Assembly (NCBI GenBank): GCA_014529385.2
Contig: CM043962.1
Coordinates: 92,456,180-92,520,179 of the forward strand
Reading direction: 5' to 3'
DNA: 64,000 nt
From: Adiantum capillus-veneris
Taxonomy: Eukaryota > Streptophyta > Polypodiopsida > Polypodiales > Pteridaceae
The number at the start of each line of letters is the position of its first letter. The stretch's first letter is position 1. The position numbers and the translations under genes were made by a program. Below are positions 41,572 through 52,366 of this stretch, in pieces. The notes under the pieces were generated by a model. The model ran no database searches and had not been told where the DNA came from. It saw only the letters and a program-made list of their open reading frames with translations.

Positions 41572-44500
41572 TGTCACGTGGACGTGGCAATTGCTAACCT
41601 TAGTTGTTGGTTTCTTTTCAATGATTTTTGTTTTATTTTTGAGACCCTCTTTTTGAAGTTGCAAATGGTCGGACATTGTATGGCCAATGTGAACGGTAGT
41701 TTCACCCGCAGACGGGAAGTTGGTCGGCACTGGAACTCGTAAAGTAAAAGGATGTCTAGGCTCAGTTCAAGATCATGTAGGTCCCCTCGTCGCACTTAGC
41801 AAGTTGGTGGATACTAGGAAGCGAACTCAATAAAGGCATAAAGTCAAGCTAGCATCACCAACAGAAAGTATCCAACAGTTGGGCCACATTGCACTTTTGG
41901 ATGCGGTTCCAATGAGGATAGATGATCAGATGACCAGTGGGAGCCCAACGGAAACATCTCCTAAAAATTAGGGAACTGCTATTTTGGGCCATGAAATTTG
42001 TTCGCGTCATTACCTCCGGAATGACAAGGGGAACATTCTATTGCTCTGCTGCAAAGTCAACTGATGCACCAGTTGAGAGATTTTTAAGCAGGAAGCCCAA
42101 TGCGGGAAAATTGCATATGAGTGCCAAGTGGCACTTTTTGCTCAATTTACCAAGACTGGGAGAACAGAACTCGTAACTGACTCTTTGGAGCAATTTTGGA
42201 GGCTGTTAACTCTAATTTTCAGCCATTTCTCTCCATTTTTGAGCTTCTCATACTTTACCTAGGTCCAAGGAGCTCATTTTCAGCATTGGAAGGCATCAAA
42301 TGCGTGTTTACAGGGCTGTTTTGCTGCGTTTTCAATGATATGCAGGTTTTGGCAGCCATGGAAATCTTCCCCTTTTTGCATCTATTTGTTCACAGATGCA
42401 TTACAGGTCAAGCAAAGAAGAGGGGGCGCTCGATTTATGATGGGGGGATGCTTCATTGAGAACCTATCACAGGTTAAGAGCTATGGAGTGCTTGCTTTCC
42501 TCTCCATGTATAGTGTGGTGCTAGGAGTGATGACCTACACACTACACACTGCTCTCTCTCTCCCCTACGTGCAATTATGTGATGCCCCACAAGAGGGCTC
42601 TTCATTTGACTGATGTACAGCTATGTGGTTTCATGCTTTTGTGATGAGGCAAGAGCCTCCTTGAGCAGGAACAGGGGTAGCTGAAACCGGCCTGTTCAAT
42701 CCAAAAAGGGCGGTAGACTTTACTTTAAACCTTGATTTAGCTTTCACCCATTATTAGTCGTCTATTTTACCTGTACTTTCAAGACACATCAAAGGGGAGA
42801 GGGATACAGGCTGCTAGATTGCACCTGTATGAGTAGACGGACACCAGATTGGCCCCTAACTTAGGCGCCCCTTTCGGTATTTCTTTATTATTCAAAAGAG
42901 GGAATAAACGCTGTGGTTCCTACAAGCTGCCCCGCACAAACTCGGCTGAATTTCCACTGTTCCAGCCCGATTTCGGCAGCATAACTGTACTAGAACCCTT
43001 CACGGTCAGTATTCCCACGCATTGACTGACCTTCCCGACGCATACGGGCACTTTGCAAAACCTGGCGAGAATCTGCAGCACGCTGAATTCTCTGTTTTCA
43101 GCCCTGAAAATGCGCCAGATCGCCTGTACAACGGTCCCCTTGCGTCCCCGAACCTCCTGGGGGTATTAGGGTCCGTTTAGGGCCAAAACCCTAAACCTGC
43201 AAAAATACACAGCAGGCTGTAATTCACTGTTTCGGGCTCCGTTTCGCGTGCCGGTCGCATCCCTAGCAAGTCCTCGAGCTCCCGCACCTGTAGGGCTACT
43301 TGCCCTTTGAATCGGACGAGATTTCTGGCGTGAAACCTCTCCGAATTCACCTGTACCTGCGGGGGGATTAGCCGCTAGCTAATCCAGTACCTGTGCAAGA
43401 GGCTCTTGCCTCGGCAATCGCGCATGAACCCACACAACTGTACATTGGTCAAATGAAGAGCCCACTAGAGGGGCATAACATACTGCCAAAGGGGAGAGAG
43501 AGGGCAGTGCGTAGCGTGCAGGGCATCACTCCTGGCACCGCACTGTGCATAAGAGGGAAAGCAAGCACTCCATAGCTCTTAACCTGTGACAAAATCTGAA
43601 AATGAGGCTCTCCCCTCTTCAAATTCAGCGCCACTTCTTGTTGCATAAGGCAAGTGCACCAGAAGGTGCCACTTGGCACTTTTACAAGCATTTTCCCGTT
43701 TCGGGGTTGCCGCCTAAAAATATCCCAACCGGTTGCCCAGTTGACTTCACGGCAGAGTAAGAAAATGTTCCCTTTGTCATTCCGGAGGTAATGACGCCAA
43801 CACATTTTCAGGTCCCAAAATAGCAGTTCCCTAAATTTTAGGAGATGCTGCCATTGTATCTTTCTAGGTCATCCGACCCTCTTTGTACACTGCGGCCACA
43901 TCCAAAACTGAAATGTAGCCTCTGTAGCAAAGGATTCCACTGTGGCTAGTCAATGACCCACTTGGCTAACCATAGTCCTTGTCCAACCTTAGTGCTCTCT
44001 TGCCCTCAGGCCTGGACTCCCTCTGTACAGTTCCACACTAGCTATGCAATGCAGGGCAGTTAGATTTCCCGAGGGGTGTTTCCAAAAAGTGAAAGTAAAT
44101 AGATAATAAGAAAGAAATCAACAAAAAGGATAGATAGTAGTCACACGCTGGTGACAGTAGCTAACTGGTGCTCCAGAGCAGGCACACCTCACCGTACAGG
44201 TGCGTTTTTAGCGTTGTGTATGCGCTGTAAATTGACTGTTTTTCAGCCATAAGGACGCCAAAACCATTGGGAATAGTACCCCACTGGGCAGAGGACAGTT
44301 AGGGGACTGTTTGGGGCTGAAAACAGGGCAAAAACCAATAAATACAGTGTGCTGAATTTACTGTTTTGGGCAGGAATCAGAGGGTTATGCCAGTGGAAGT
44401 GGGTTCCAACAGGGGAATTGGTTTCGAGCAAGTTTTGGGGCTGTTATGCTGCCAAAATTTAGCCAAATCAAGTAGTATCTAGTGTGATACAGGTAAAGGA

Positions 44501-44740
44501 TTCCCAGGACCTTACTTTGTAATTTTCCCTCTCAAAGAATAAAGAAATACCGAAAGGGGCGCCAATTTTGGGGCCTTCAAGTAGTCAGCGTATGCTCGGG
44601 GCATTCTAACTTCCGAGCCGTGTGTGTATTCAAGTGTTAATTCCCGTCGCAGGTTCTCTTTGCAAAGTGCTCTGTGTTTATGTCTAAAGTAAAGAATTTC
44701 GGGTGAAAGCCAACGCCTACTGCCCCACGGACCGGTTTCA
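41572..44740 (+). repeat. 3' LTR, split by a solo LTR
   Basis: Preceded by the purine tract AAGAGGGGGGTA (41560-41571). The first part is 41572-42681, the second 44162-44740 (ends GGACCGGTTTCA). Poly(A) block AATAAA at 44538. Confidence 0.92.
42682..44156 (-). repeat. Solo LTR, 1475 bp, superfamily A, minus orientation
   Basis: Reads TGAAACCGGCCTG...CACACGCTGGTGACA on the plus strand, the reverse complement of the LTR at 32029-33493. Target duplication GTAGC at 42677-42681 and 44157-44161. AATAAA on its sense strand at 42884-42889. Confidence 0.94.
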
Positions 44741-44989
44741 CTTGTCGTGCTTGCTGACTAAGATGTTTGAGGTGCTTGTCGTGCTTGCTAACTATGGTGC
44801 TTGAGGTGCTTAATGACTAAGGTGCTAAGGTGCTCCATGACTAAGGTGCTTGAGGGGTTAAGGTGTTCAAAAAGTCAATGCACATCCCTACTCATGAGGG
44901 GACGGGCCCTCTTTGTAGGAGCTAGAGAGAGAACACGCACCCCCTCACACAAGGCAAGCTTGGTACAAAGAAAGCAAATAGGACACTTG
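44741..44989. repeat. GGTGCTT-type short tandem repeats
   Basis: From about 44745 to 44870 the words CTTGTCGTGCTTGCT, GGTGCTTGAGGTGCTT and ACTAAGGTGCT recur at irregular spacing. No gene. Confidence 0.65.
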
Positions 44990-45330
44990 TCAAGCTCCTC
45001 TTCATGTTGCCCTCATAGTGTGCCTAAAGCCTATTGGTTGGCCTCCCAAGGTGTCCAATGATATTTAGTTAATTAAATTAATTGTTTATGCATTTATCAA
45101 GTCCCCCCACCTAGGTCACAAGGAACACAAAGATTGTATTTTTCCAAGTCTCTCTTGATGGGAGAATCTATAATACAATAGCATATTGGAGGGAGGACCG
45201 GCTCCACATAAATCGGTTACTACCGCTAATTAAGTTCACCCTCTATGTTCTCAAAGTAGTCTCACAAAAATGCTCACTCTAATTCTCCTAATTCCGCTAT
45301 CCTCAAAGTTCATAGGCCATTTCCATTACA
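44990..45330 (+). repeat. LTR fragment related to the composite element's 5' LTR
   Basis: In plus orientation it matches the reverse complement of 10248-10640: CACAAGGAACACAAAG, CTTGATGGGAGAATCTATAA, TGCTCACTCTAATTCTCCT and the end CCATTACA. No internal region or partner follows. The left edge is uncertain. Confidence 0.75.
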
Positions 45331-45749
45331 TAATCTATCTTTGCAAAAAGATTGAAATGAAACCCCCACTTTTACAGCCATGCTTCCAAACAATCTAGAT
45401 GACCTCCTATGAATTCTGACAACAAAGAAGGCTTGTGCAACATATAACTACATTATAATATTGATGTTTATCAAAACATTCAGAACTGCTATGGCTCTCT
45501 AGGAGATTTTGTGTGCATACGTCCAAATAAAGCTACATCAAGCATAGTTACAAGGGAAGTCCATTTTCAGGTCTCTATTACCCATTCCAACTTTCCGTTC
45601 CGAATCCTCGTTCCATGTTTCAAACGTGAGTATCCGTAACAGGGAATGGCCTTTCATGCCTATTGCCGTTCCCTGTTCCGCGTCCCGATTTCTTGTTCCG
45701 GGTAACTATGACATCGAGTCCTCAACAGGGAGCAGAAAATCAAGAATCT
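45331..45749. other. No gene seen
   Basis: AT-rich. It contains a run of GTTCC words (45590-45700: CCGTTCC, TGTTCCG), simple-sequence-like. No frame or known repeat. Confidence 0.4.
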
Positions 45750-46611
45750 ACCACAATTAATAAGTTTGGTCTCCTACACAGATTAGCAACAAGAATCTAC
45801 CACAATTTAATATGTCCAGTCTCCTACACAAATTAGCAACCATGACATAGACAATCTGGTAAATGCAAACAAGAATTTGCCCAACAGTGACACAAAAATA
45901 TCTGGAACTCTGATGGTCAGTGTGCACTGTAAAACCTGCACCGAGAAATAACGCTTCCAAGACTCAAAGCATTAATAATCTCTACGAAAAGCTCCTCCTC
46001 GTAAATTTATGCAACCCTTTAGAAGTAGACAACTCCCATAAGCTACCATGTGGCCGTCCTGCATCAACACTGCTACCACATGCATCGCAATGCACCTCAA
46101 ATTACTTTTGAAGATGTGGAAAAATCAAAACACGTCATGTGGTTAGCTTCTACCTTAGCCACTCAAAGTTCAAACGCTGTTATTTAAATTTTGAGTAACT
46201 CCCCAAATGAATGCAACCCTTTCTTCATAAGGGCATGCAACGATGAACCGTCTCAACAAAGATTCCAATAAACCGTCAATAATAGGAACATAGCCCCAAG
46301 AAGCTCCTCACCTCATGCACCTCTCGTCTTTCCATTGATGACGAGCCTATACTCTTAGAATGCTTGAAATACCTATGCTAGATGCTCTCATTGCTAGGCC
46401 TTGGGACTTGGAGAAAAGAATGACATTATCAAAGAATTTGCCAACATACTTCCTATCCTCTTTAAAAAACTTGTCCATCATCCTATTCAATGTTGTAAGA
46501 GCATTGGTAAGGTCAAACAGTATAGCCAAAAACTCATACAATCCAAAGGACGTTGGTGCAGCCAAAGTTGGACGAGGCCAAGAGATGGTCTATGCCAGGC
46601 AGAGGCAGTAG
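45750..46611 (-). pseudogene. Ty3 RT and RNase H fragment, heavily decayed
   Basis: On the minus strand 46347-46565 reads FGLYEFLAILFDLTNALTTL and YVGKFFDNVILFSKSQ, a decayed form of the FGLYEFLVMPFGLTN...FFDDMIVYSK segment at 53.5-53.9 kb; the F-D-D box has become F-D-N. Further on (46020-46100) lies an RNase H start-like block and at 45757-45960 HTDHQSSRYF. Same lineage as the 50.7-57.3 kb element but much older. Confidence 0.82.
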
Positions 46612-47793
46612 AAGAGTAAAGTGCAGAAGGCTAGGGCAGGTGCCAAGGCCCTAGGCAGTCAAAGGATAGCGGTGAAGTATGTCTGCAACGGTTTTTTAGG
46701 CCAAAAAGTGCTGCGGGATGGTCCAGATGGGATAGTAGTTGGAGGTGTCCGAAATGCCAACTCAGTGCTTTGGAAGGTAGTGCTCAGTGTGCTCTAGAAG
46801 TGGGTCCAAACGGCTTGTCGAACGGAGTCCCAATGTGCAAGATACTGAAGTTTAAAGTTGGAGTGTGTAGCAGACCTCCGACAGACAATGCAATTGGGGA
46901 TAGGTGGCCCAGGCTGATGTCGATATATACAGATATAGTGCTCGAGCTGTGAAGCATCCCTATCTTTTCGGAATGCGAATCGGAGCTTTGGATAGCAAGT
47001 TATGGCCAATAGAAGTTTTGTCGGGGGTCAAGTCTGAGTCCATTTGTCAGCATCAGAGGATGCGCCATCTGGTGTTTTCTGGAGCACGCCAAGTGTCTCG
47101 TGGATGGTGTGCACTATGTGGAGTTAGTCGAGATTGACCGCATGTGATTCTAAGCCTCGAGCGCCAAGCTATAGCTTGGGGAAGCCTGAAGCTATTGGGG
47201 GTGAAGCGGGTGAAGATGATTTTTTAGAGTTTTGGTCGCCTCGGAAAGGGGGCCCCAAAAGATTAAAATGCGGTAAGCACGGGGAAGTTTAAAGTCAAGA
47301 GCCGACTTCATCGGACGAGCTTTGCAACAAGAGTACCGGATGTCCGAGCGAGGAGTTGCAGGAGGTTAAAGGTGTCAGGAGAATAAGGTTTTGTCCAAAG
47401 AAAAGGAGAAAAAAAAGGGGGTTCAGTGGGCAGTCGATGGGCAGTTGCCACGTGGCCGGCATAAGCCCCATATGCAAGGGCAAAGTGGGAATTAGCATGC
47501 TATATATAATGGGGCGTGACCACTATTGGGAGTACACAAGAGGGAGAGAGGAGGCTCCCAACAAGGTCGAGGCCATGGCGCTCACTGGCGGCGTTGTGTT
47601 GACGACCCTGGCGGGCGCTGCGTGTGGTTTTTGGCCAGGCAGAGCGGCGCGGTGGCGTGCTCGCGTGAAACGTGAAGCGTGAGGAGAGACGGTCGGCGGC
47701 GGAGACCATTGCCTGTTGATGACGTGGCCGCACCCGACGGGGGCCCGTTCCCGCGGCCCTTAGAGGCCCCATCGTTTGAAGTCAAGGGGGGAG

Positions 47794-47817
47794 GGCATTA
47801 GCGACATCGCTAATGCC
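47794..47817. repeat. Perfect palindrome GGCATTAGCGA-CA-TCGCTAATGCC
   Basis: 11-base arms around CA, embedded in GGGG...CCTCC. A second copy lies 359 bp downstream. Confidence 0.95.
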
Positions 47818-48152
47818 TCCCTGACTTGAGATAGAGAGCAGTCCCATGTGAGATAGAGAGAGGGTGTAGCCAGTCGGGGGCCCGAGCCAAAAGTTGAGTG
47901 CAAGGGGATAAGTTCCAAGAGGAGAGAGCCCAAAGGGCTGCCAAGAGAGCAGGATGATGGTCAGCCAAGCAAAGGCAAGGCGGGAGGTTGGGACCAAGAT
48001 GAGGAGAGAGAAATAGGGAGAGAGAAGGCAGGGATGAGCCGGATAGAGGTGGTCAAAGAGTCAAAAGAGGAGCAGTGCAAGCCAAATTTCCCCAAGGGTT
48101 AAAAAATGAAAGATAAAAATGAAAGATAAAAATAAAAAATGAAAAAAGCCTA

Positions 48153-48180
48153 GGGGCAATAGCGACATCGCTAATGCCCC
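48153..48180. repeat. Palindrome, second copy (one mismatch)
   Basis: GGGGCAATAGCGA-CA-TCGCTAATGCCCC; 13-base arms with a single mismatch; followed by a C run. Confidence 0.93.
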
Positions 48181-48926
48181 CCCCCCCCCAAGAGCAAAAG
48201 CGAGAGAAAAGAGCAGATAGAGCAAAGCGGTGCCCCTTTCCCAAAAATGCCAATTCAAGGTGCCAGGTGGACCAATTAAAGTGTAAATTCCCAAATTAAA
48301 GCCCCCCCCCTATAAAAGTCAAAATTGGATCAAATTAGGGGCTTTTTTCCTGGCTTTTTGATGCCGTTTGAAGCCTGCAAAGTGGAGTTCTCTAGCAAGC
48401 TAGCCCCTTGGTAACTTTTGCTTGAAAATGGCCATGGTGATGGCAGTAGAAGTCAGTGTACATGTTCTTTGAAGTGCAATCAAAGCCACAGTTGCCTCCC
48501 CTTGCTGTTGTTTCCCCTTCCCCCCTTCTCTTTCTCCTGCTTTCATGTTTCCCCTCGGTGCCGGCTGTGTGGAAGTGTGTGCCCCCCGGGACCGACGGTG
48601 TTTTGAGTGAGAGTGAGATTGAGTGGCTGTGTGTGTGTGTAAGGGTGGAGACGGGCAGTGGTAGCAGGTGTACCTTGTGTGGTGGTTTGAGGAGTGTGTG
48701 AGCAGTGGAAATTGAGCAGACGGTGGTCTACTAGTGTAAAGTGTTTCTTTGGAGGGTTTTCTGAGAGGATAGGGGTGTTGTGGATACCCTGAGCTATAGA
48801 GAGGCCCTTGTCTTTGTGCCGGGTGTGTTCCCCCATTCCCCCTCTCCAACTTCTGTTGCCCCCACTGAGGAGCATGCTGATTGCTCTTAGTTAATCGAAA
48901 AGAAGGGGTTTTTCGCGTTGAAAGTC

Positions 48927-49916
48927 ATGGCAACTAGAAGCTATGGACCGATTTTCACAGGCGAAGAGAGCCCTGGCGAGTGGATGTCGGATTTCGAGCT
49001 GTATATGCTATCGTTGCGAATGTTGAACGAGGATAGCAAAATGCAGACTTTTCCTTTGGTGATGCGTGGTAGAGCTAAAGCATGGTACGAAGCGTTAGAA
49101 GGTGAGCCGAAGCAAGCATGGCCGGCTCTACGGGCGAGGTTTCTTCACGACTTTCGCAAGCAGACTTCCCCAGTCGAGATGGATGCAAAGCTGAAGACGC
49201 TTAAGCAAGATGTAAGTGAAGAGTTCAATCTGTTTTTGGGTCATTTTGAAGAGTGTTGGGCAGAGCTAGCGACAGCCATGCAGTTGGCTAATGGAGACTA
49301 TTTCAAGCTAGACAAGTTCATGGCGTGTCTACATCCCAAGGTGAGAGAAAAAGTCAATTTCGAGAGCCCAGAGAATTACAATGGTGCGGTAGCCATTGCA
49401 CGGTCGAAGAGCAGAAAGATAAAGAAGAAGATAGAGCAGGGCGTGTCAGGCTATGAGACGATGGCCCATGTTCAACCGCAGAGTCAGAGAGAGGCTATAC
49501 ACGAAGATAATCACAGAAATCGAGGTGTAGCTGTTGTGCCGCAAAATTGGGTACACACGGTGCAAGATTTGTCCAAGCAAATGCAGGAGTTGGGGCTCAG
49601 TGTCATGGATAGAGGACAACCAAGAGGGGCAAGGGGCAGAGCAAGGCCACTGCCAAGTAGGTGTTATAATTGCGGAGAAGAAAGGCACTATGCACCCGAT
49701 TGTCCTCAACCACAGAGGGAAAGAGGAGGTATCTATCCGCTTTTCAGTAGAGGTCGAGGGCAAGGACAATACAATGGTCCAAGAGAGCAAGCGGTGGAGA
49801 ATCCTGTGCAGCCGGCTCCGCAAAACGGAGGTGAGGTCACAAGAGTGAATATCATAGGGGTGGATAAGCAGGATGTCGAAGTTTTAGCCAATAAGAGTCT
49901 AGAGAGCAAGAGTTGA
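48927..49916 (+). CDS. Ty3/gypsy Gag, 329 aa
   Basis: The real ATG is at 48927 (MATRSYGPIFTGEESPGEW). Residues 1-200 are a Retrotrans_gag-like capsid (MRGRAKAWYEALEG, ARFLHDFRKQTSPVEMDAKL, EEFNLFLGHFEECW). CYNCGEERHYAPDC (about residue 248) is a CCHC knuckle, followed by a Gln/Arg/Gly-rich tail. The frame is intact from ATG to TGA. It forms the particle shell; the related pol is broken. Confidence 0.88.
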   Translation: MATRSYGPIFTGEESPGEWMSDFELYMLSLRMLNEDSKMQTFPLVMRGRAKAWYEALEGEPKQAWPALRARFLHDFRKQTSPVEMDAKLKTLKQDVSEEFNLFLGHFEECWAELATAMQLANGDYFKLDKFMACLHPKVREKVNFESPENYNGAVAIARSKSRKIKKKIEQGVSGYETMAHVQPQSQREAIHEDNHRNRGVAVVPQNWVHTVQDLSKQMQELGLSVMDRGQPRGARGRARPLPSRCYNCGEERHYAPDCPQPQRERGGIYPLFSRGRGQGQYNGPREQAVENPVQPAPQNGGEVTRVNIIGVDKQDVEVLANKSLESKS

Positions 49917-50213
49917 GAGGGAGACAGAGACAGAGCGGGAAACTAGAGCTCGCAAAGGCAAAGAGAAAGTGTACGAAGGTAGAGAGCAGCCCGAGCCTAG
50001 CCAAAGAAGGAGGCGTCGCAAAATCAAGCAAGCGGATTTCCAACTAGGACGTGGCTATCCCGAGAACAATCTGGTGAGTGACGTTCAAAATCAAAAAGCA
50101 AACATTACTTTTGGTCAGCTGTTAGCCTTAAATCCAAAGTTAAGAAGGCAGTGGTCTACAAGTGTTAGCACTAGGCTGCCAAGAGCTAAGGGAAATGTAC
50201 AAGCAGTCAAAAC
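49917..50213 (+). other. Gag-protease spacer
   Basis: An open frame at 49969-50223 encodes an Arg/Gln/Lys-rich segment without a recognised domain. It lies between Gag and protease of the same element. Confidence 0.5.
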
Positions 50214-50692
50214 ATGGCTTTGAGGGTAGGTAGCCCCATTGATGTTCTTCCACTTGTGGATGCGATTATAGAGAAGAGAATGCAGGTACAGGCCTACATA
50301 GACAGTGGAGCGCAGGTTTGTGTCATGACGGAAGCAGCCATGAAAGAGACGGGAGTCAAGGCAGTAGTCATGTCAAATGTGCGCATGAGGATGGCCAACC
50401 ATACCAAAGCCAGGTATCTGGGTGTGGCGCACGATGTAAAGGTCAAGGTGATGGGCATAGAGTGCCTGATCGATTTTTTTGTGATGAAGGTAGGGAAATG
50501 CTTATCCAATTATTTTGGGTAGGCCATGGCTTTTGGCGATAGGAACAAAGGAGAGCAAAGTATTCACTTTGCCTGACAAAGAGAAAGGCAGACAAATTGT
50601 GCTTGATTTGAAGACCAAGGAGAGCAGTTCTCGTCCTATGGCAATAAAAGATGAGGGCGACACGACGAGTTATGAGTATGAGACAGAGACGG
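50214..50692 (+). pseudogene. Ty3/gypsy aspartic protease, frameshifted and cut by an insertion
   Basis: QVQAYIDSGAQVCVMTEAAM carries the intact D-S-G active site; the flap side (GRPWLLAIG) is in another frame from 50515, so a frameshift lies near 50510. Coding stops at 50692 at the target site GACGG of the inserted element and resumes at 57308. Confidence 0.88.
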
Positions 50693-51068
50693 TGAAACCG
50701 GCCTGTACTTTCAAAAAGGGCCATAGACTTGAGACTTAAACCTTATTTGCTTTCACCCATTTAATTTGTCGCCCACTTTCATCTGACCCCCTTTGTACAC
50801 TGCAGCCACATCAAAAACTGAAATGTAGCCTATGTAGCAAAGGATTCTACTTTGGCTAGTCAATGACCCTACTTTGGCTAACCATAGTCTTTGTCCAACC
50901 TTAGTGCTCTCTTGCACTCAGGCCTGGACTCCCTCTGGACAGTTCCACACTAGCTATGCAATGCAGGGCAGTTAGATTTCCCGAGGGGTGTTTCCAAAAA
51001 GTGAAAGTAAATAAATAATAAGAAAGAAATCAACAAAAAGGATAGATAGTAGTCACACGCTCGTGACA
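50693..51068 (-). repeat. 3' LTR with a 1-kb internal deletion, 376 bp
   Basis: The first 100 and last 270 bases match the two ends of the 1371-bp partner LTR (55932-57302); the join is at about 50798-50800 (CCCACTTTC|ATCTGACC). Confidence 0.92.
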
Positions 51069-51454
51069 TACCCCCCTCTTGAAATCTCAAACGTCCTCGT
51101 TTGCATCTGTCGTACATGCTCACAGTCAACACTGATGTATTCAACACCTGTCGACATATGTACGACACATACATGCTCATTGTCGACCCTGGTGTATTCA
51201 ACACCTCGTCGACACATGTATTGCCTGCGTGTGAACCCTATCCCAATGACATAGTGGTAGCTTCGCACTGTGCCAATGCTTTGAGCACACTAAGCACACT
51301 TTTGGACATTCCATAAGAGCAATTGCCAAACTGACAATCTGTACAGCTCTAACATTCATGTAACAGGTATTTCATTTGAGCTCACTTTAAATACCATGTA
51401 CATCATTTCTTTCAGAAGCCATTGTCACAGTGACAATCCATGTAGCTTTGAAAC

Positions 51455-52366
51455 TCAAGGGGTCAAGGTAGGTTGCAAATCGAAGGCTTCAAGGTAAAGT
51501 GATAACACAGTTGACTCTGCAAGTTCACCTTCTTCCATCCACTTAGCATCCATCGGTGGATAGTTGCTGAACTTTACCAAGTAACGCCTAGCAACCTTGC
51601 CTTTCACTTTTCTTTCTTTATGTGCCAAAATCTGTTCCGGGACCAAGATCTCGTCAAATTCCTCGACTTCCGGCTGATCTTCAGTTGGCATATCTTTTGG
51701 CACATCACCCACATAGGGTCTGAGAAGACTCACATGAAACGCATTGTGAATCTTCCAACTGTCAGGCAATTTCAACCTATATGCAACATCACTGATTATG
51801 TCGCACACTTGAAAAGGCCCATAGTAACGCATGCTAAGCTTTGGAAACAATCTTTCCTTGCCCTTCATCTTCTTTAACCTTGCCTTTTCAAAGCGTAGAA
51901 GCACCCAATCACCAAGTGATAATACCACTTCACGACGGTGACGATCAGCTGCTTTCTTTTGCTTTGCCTAAGTCTTTTGTAAGGCCACTTTGACCTTCTC
52001 GTACATTTCATCCATGTCCTGAACATACTTATCTGCTTCAAATATCTTGTCCTTTGTATGCAGTATGGGAGGAACTTTCTTGCCACCTTCAACTATCTCA
52101 AAAGGTGCCTTGCCAGTTGATGAATGCACTGTATTATTGTATGCATACTCCACCAATGGCAAATACTGCTCCCACTTTCCTTTATGCTCTGACACATAAC
52201 ACTTCAGCAGATCTAGGACAGTAGAATTTGCCTCTTTTGACTGCCTATCTGTCTGAGGATGAAATGACGAAGTGAATTTGAGCGTTGTGCCCATATTCTC
52301 AAACAAGCCTCTCGAGAACAAACTTGTCATGCGTGGATCACGGTCGCTAACAATCGACCGTGGCAT
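51455..52366 (-). pseudogene. Integrase core end and chromodomain-like tail
   Basis: 51968-52366 reads SIVSDRDPRMTSLF (second catalytic Asp) and HPQTDRQSKEANS (catalytic Glu), then LVEYAYNNTVHSSTGKAPFE; 51455-51928 gives GDWVLLRFEKARLKK and, near the end, VARRYLVKFSNYPP and AKWMEEGEL, a chromodomain-like module that can direct insertion to marked chromatin. A stop near 51967 separates the two pieces. Confidence 0.92.

Larger units (their letters stand above)
39143..44740 (+). mobile_element. Internally deleted LTR retrotransposon (superfamily A)
   Basis: 5' LTR 39143-40846 and 3' LTR 41572-44740 (about 1689 bp after removing an inserted solo LTR) enclose only 725 bp. The internal part holds a primer site, the first 32 codons of gag, unassigned filler, the last 38 codons of integrase and a purine tract. 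Flanks are CTTGC (39138-39142) and CTTGT (44741-44745), a target duplication with one change. Everything between gag start and integrase end was deleted, so the copy cannot move by itself. Confidence 0.9.
46612..48926. other. Probable 5' LTR/leader region of the plus-strand gypsy element, boundaries unresolved
   Basis: No protein-coding frame is supported over 2.3 kb. Two TATA-like sites on the plus strand (TATATATAA at 47501, TATAAAAG at 48311) and CT/G-rich leader sequence precede the gag ATG at 48927. Because the 3' end of the element is outside the window, no LTR pair can be matched. Two copies of a palindrome lie at 47794 and 48153. Confidence 0.4.

Noticed and set aside
44741-44870. Short tandem GGTGCTT repeats as a centromeric or telomeric satellite
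   Set aside because: The array is only about 130 bp, irregular in spacing, and matches no telomere unit.
48400-48875. Long minus-strand frames (110-149 codons) opposite the gag leader
   Set aside because: Composition is simple (His/Thr/Pro) and the strand is opposite to the element; no motif and no plausible start.
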